Part shown: in pieces, positions 4,282 through 5,230 of the stretch | Layout of the letters: each line of letters begins with the position of its first letter | Position numbering within the stretch: position 1 is the stretch's first letter | NCBI GenBank assembly: GCA_021776145.1 | Contig: JAJFGM010000368.1 | Span: 1 to 5,230 of the forward strand | DNA from: Kiloniellaceae bacterium | Lineage (GTDB): Bacteria; Pseudomonadota; Alphaproteobacteria; Kiloniellales; Kiloniellaceae | Reading direction: 5' to 3' | Length of the DNA: 5,230 nt | Position numbers and translations under genes: made by a program | The notes under the pieces: generated by a model | Told to the model about the DNA's origin: nothing | Seen by the model: only the letters and a program-made list of their open reading frames with translations | Databases searched by the model: none

Positions 4282-5230
4282 TCAGAACTGACGCAGTAAC
4301 CTGTCGATGTAGCGCAGTTCGTCGGCCGGCCTCTGGCGCTCGCCGCGGCGTCGGCGCAATTCGTCGAGGATGGCGCGGCTGCGCTGCAACTCGTTGGCTT
4401 CCGGAATTTCGACGCCTTCCAGGGCTTCGCGCGTGCCTTCGCCGGTGTTGCGGCCCAAGGGGTCCGCGCCCTGGCCCGAGCGAGCGCCGACGTTGCCGCT
4501 GCCTCGATCCGGGCGCGCGTTGAACATCTGCATGAAGCGGTCGGCCATGGTCTGCATGCCTTGTTGCAGCTGGTCCAGTGAGCGCGTCTGCGGCCGGATC
4601 GCCCCCTTGGGGTTGGCACCTTCGAGGGCGTCGCGTGCAGAGCGCATTTCTCCCTCGGCGCGCCCCAGTGCCTTGGGAATTTCGCCGATCGCGTCGCCGA
4701 GCTGACGCATCAGCTCGCCCAGATCGCGACGCAGGGACTCCTGCGATTGGGAATCGGCGCGATTTTCGCGCGACGCTTGCGATTGGTTCTCCTCGCTCTG
4801 GCCACGCTTTTGCGAGCGCTCGAAACTGCGATCGAGCAGCTCCTGCTGATCGTTCATCATGCGCTCCAGGTCACGCATCATCTTGTGTGCGTCCTGCAGT
4901 TCCTTGTTCTGCCCCTGCGCATAGGGCTCGGTGCGCAGGTTCTCGAGCATTTCCTGAAGTTGCGCCATCAGATCGCGGACCGCATCCTTGGCCCCGCTGC
5001 GCGCCAACTCGCGCGCCTTGTCGATCATGTCCTGCAAATCCTGACTCTGCAGGACGCGGTTATCGCCAGGTGCCTCTTGCGGCTCGTAACCTTGCGCCAT
5101 GCGATCCTGCATCTGCTCGGCCAGGGCGTCGAGGAAGCTGTCCAGGGCTTGTTGCAGCGAATCCAGCAGGCGCTGGATTTCCTCGTTGTCGGCGCCACGC
5201 GCCAGCGCCTCCATCAGGGCTTCCTGGATA
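4282..5230 (-). CDS. TIGR02302/DUF4175 family membrane protein, C-terminal part, cut by window edge
   Basis: About 315 C-terminal residues are visible; the reading frame remains open through 5230, so the start is outside the window. The full family protein is usually around 800-900 residues, with membrane segments near the N-terminus and a long helical tail. The visible part is that tail: Gln, Glu, Arg and Met-rich, strongly helical and probably coiled-coil. Recognisable elements in order are LQDMIDKARELARSGAKDA, LMAQLQEMLENLR, QELLDRSFERSQ, a Ser/Gln-rich low-complexity stretch, ESLRRDLGELMRQLGDAIGE, PKALGRAEGEMRSARDAL, a Gly-rich linker containing DPLGRNTGEG, and the terminal block ELQRSRAILDELRRRRGE ending in YIDRLLRQF. 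The function is not established; I do not know a confirmed activity for this family. It converges on cpdR. An internal ATG at 5214 is not the start. Confidence 0.9.
   Translation of the reverse strand, partial: IQEALMEALARGADNEEIQRLLDSLQQALDSFLDALAEQMQDRMAQGYEPQEAPGDNRVLQSQDLQDMIDKARELARSGAKDAVRDLMAQLQEMLENLRTEPYAQGQNKELQDAHKMMRDLERMMNDQQELLDRSFERSQKRGQSEENQSQASRENRADSQSQESLRRDLGELMRQLGDAIGEIPKALGRAEGEMRSARDALEGANPKGAIRPQTRSLDQLQQGMQTMADRFMQMFNARPDRGSGNVGARSGQGADPLGRNTGEGTREALEGVEIPEANELQRSRAILDELRRRRGERQRPADELRYIDRLLRQF

Overview
The window looks like ordinary chromosomal DNA of a GC-rich alphaproteobacterium, most likely from the Rhodospirillales or a nearby order. I base this on gene content, on a CpdR-type response regulator and a TIGR02302/DUF4175 protein (both mainly alphaproteobacterial families), and on the sequence style of FtsE and FtsX. 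The genus is not decidable from this sequence alone. There is no sign of a mobile element, CRISPR array, phage gene, rRNA or tRNA, and base composition is even across the genes.

Layout. Positions 1-2768 (minus strand) hold a four-gene cluster that reads ftsE - ftsX - ydcF-like - plsC and runs off the left edge. Junctions are tight: 3 bp between ftsE and ftsX, 56 bp between ftsX and the ydcF-like gene, and a 4-bp ATGA overlap between ydcF and plsC. Positions 2769-2905 are an AT-richer divergent control region with a plausible sigma-70-type promoter and a 12-bp perfect palindrome. Positions 2906-3610 (plus) encode a membrane-anchored MJ0042-type zinc-ribbon protein. Positions 3611-3845 carry no gene but hold a hairpin after the zinc-ribbon gene, a CtrA-box-like sequence, and a hairpin directly before the ribosome binding site of the next gene. 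Positions 3846-4229 (plus) encode a CpdR-like single-domain response regulator. Positions 4282-5230 (minus) are the C-terminal third or so of a large TIGR02302/DUF4175 membrane protein that converges on cpdR and runs off the right edge.

How it fits together. FtsEX is the cell-division ABC system that controls peptidoglycan hydrolysis at the septum. The ydcF-like and plsC genes downstream act in the envelope and in phospholipid synthesis. CpdR is a cell-cycle phosphorelay output that, in Caulobacter, controls ClpXP-dependent proteolysis of CtrA. The window is therefore a division, envelope and cell-cycle neighbourhood. Its least understood parts are the zinc-ribbon protein divergent from ftsEX and the TIGR02302 protein. 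I see no convincing undescribed system; the most testable new observations are the regulatory sequences in the two intergenic regions.
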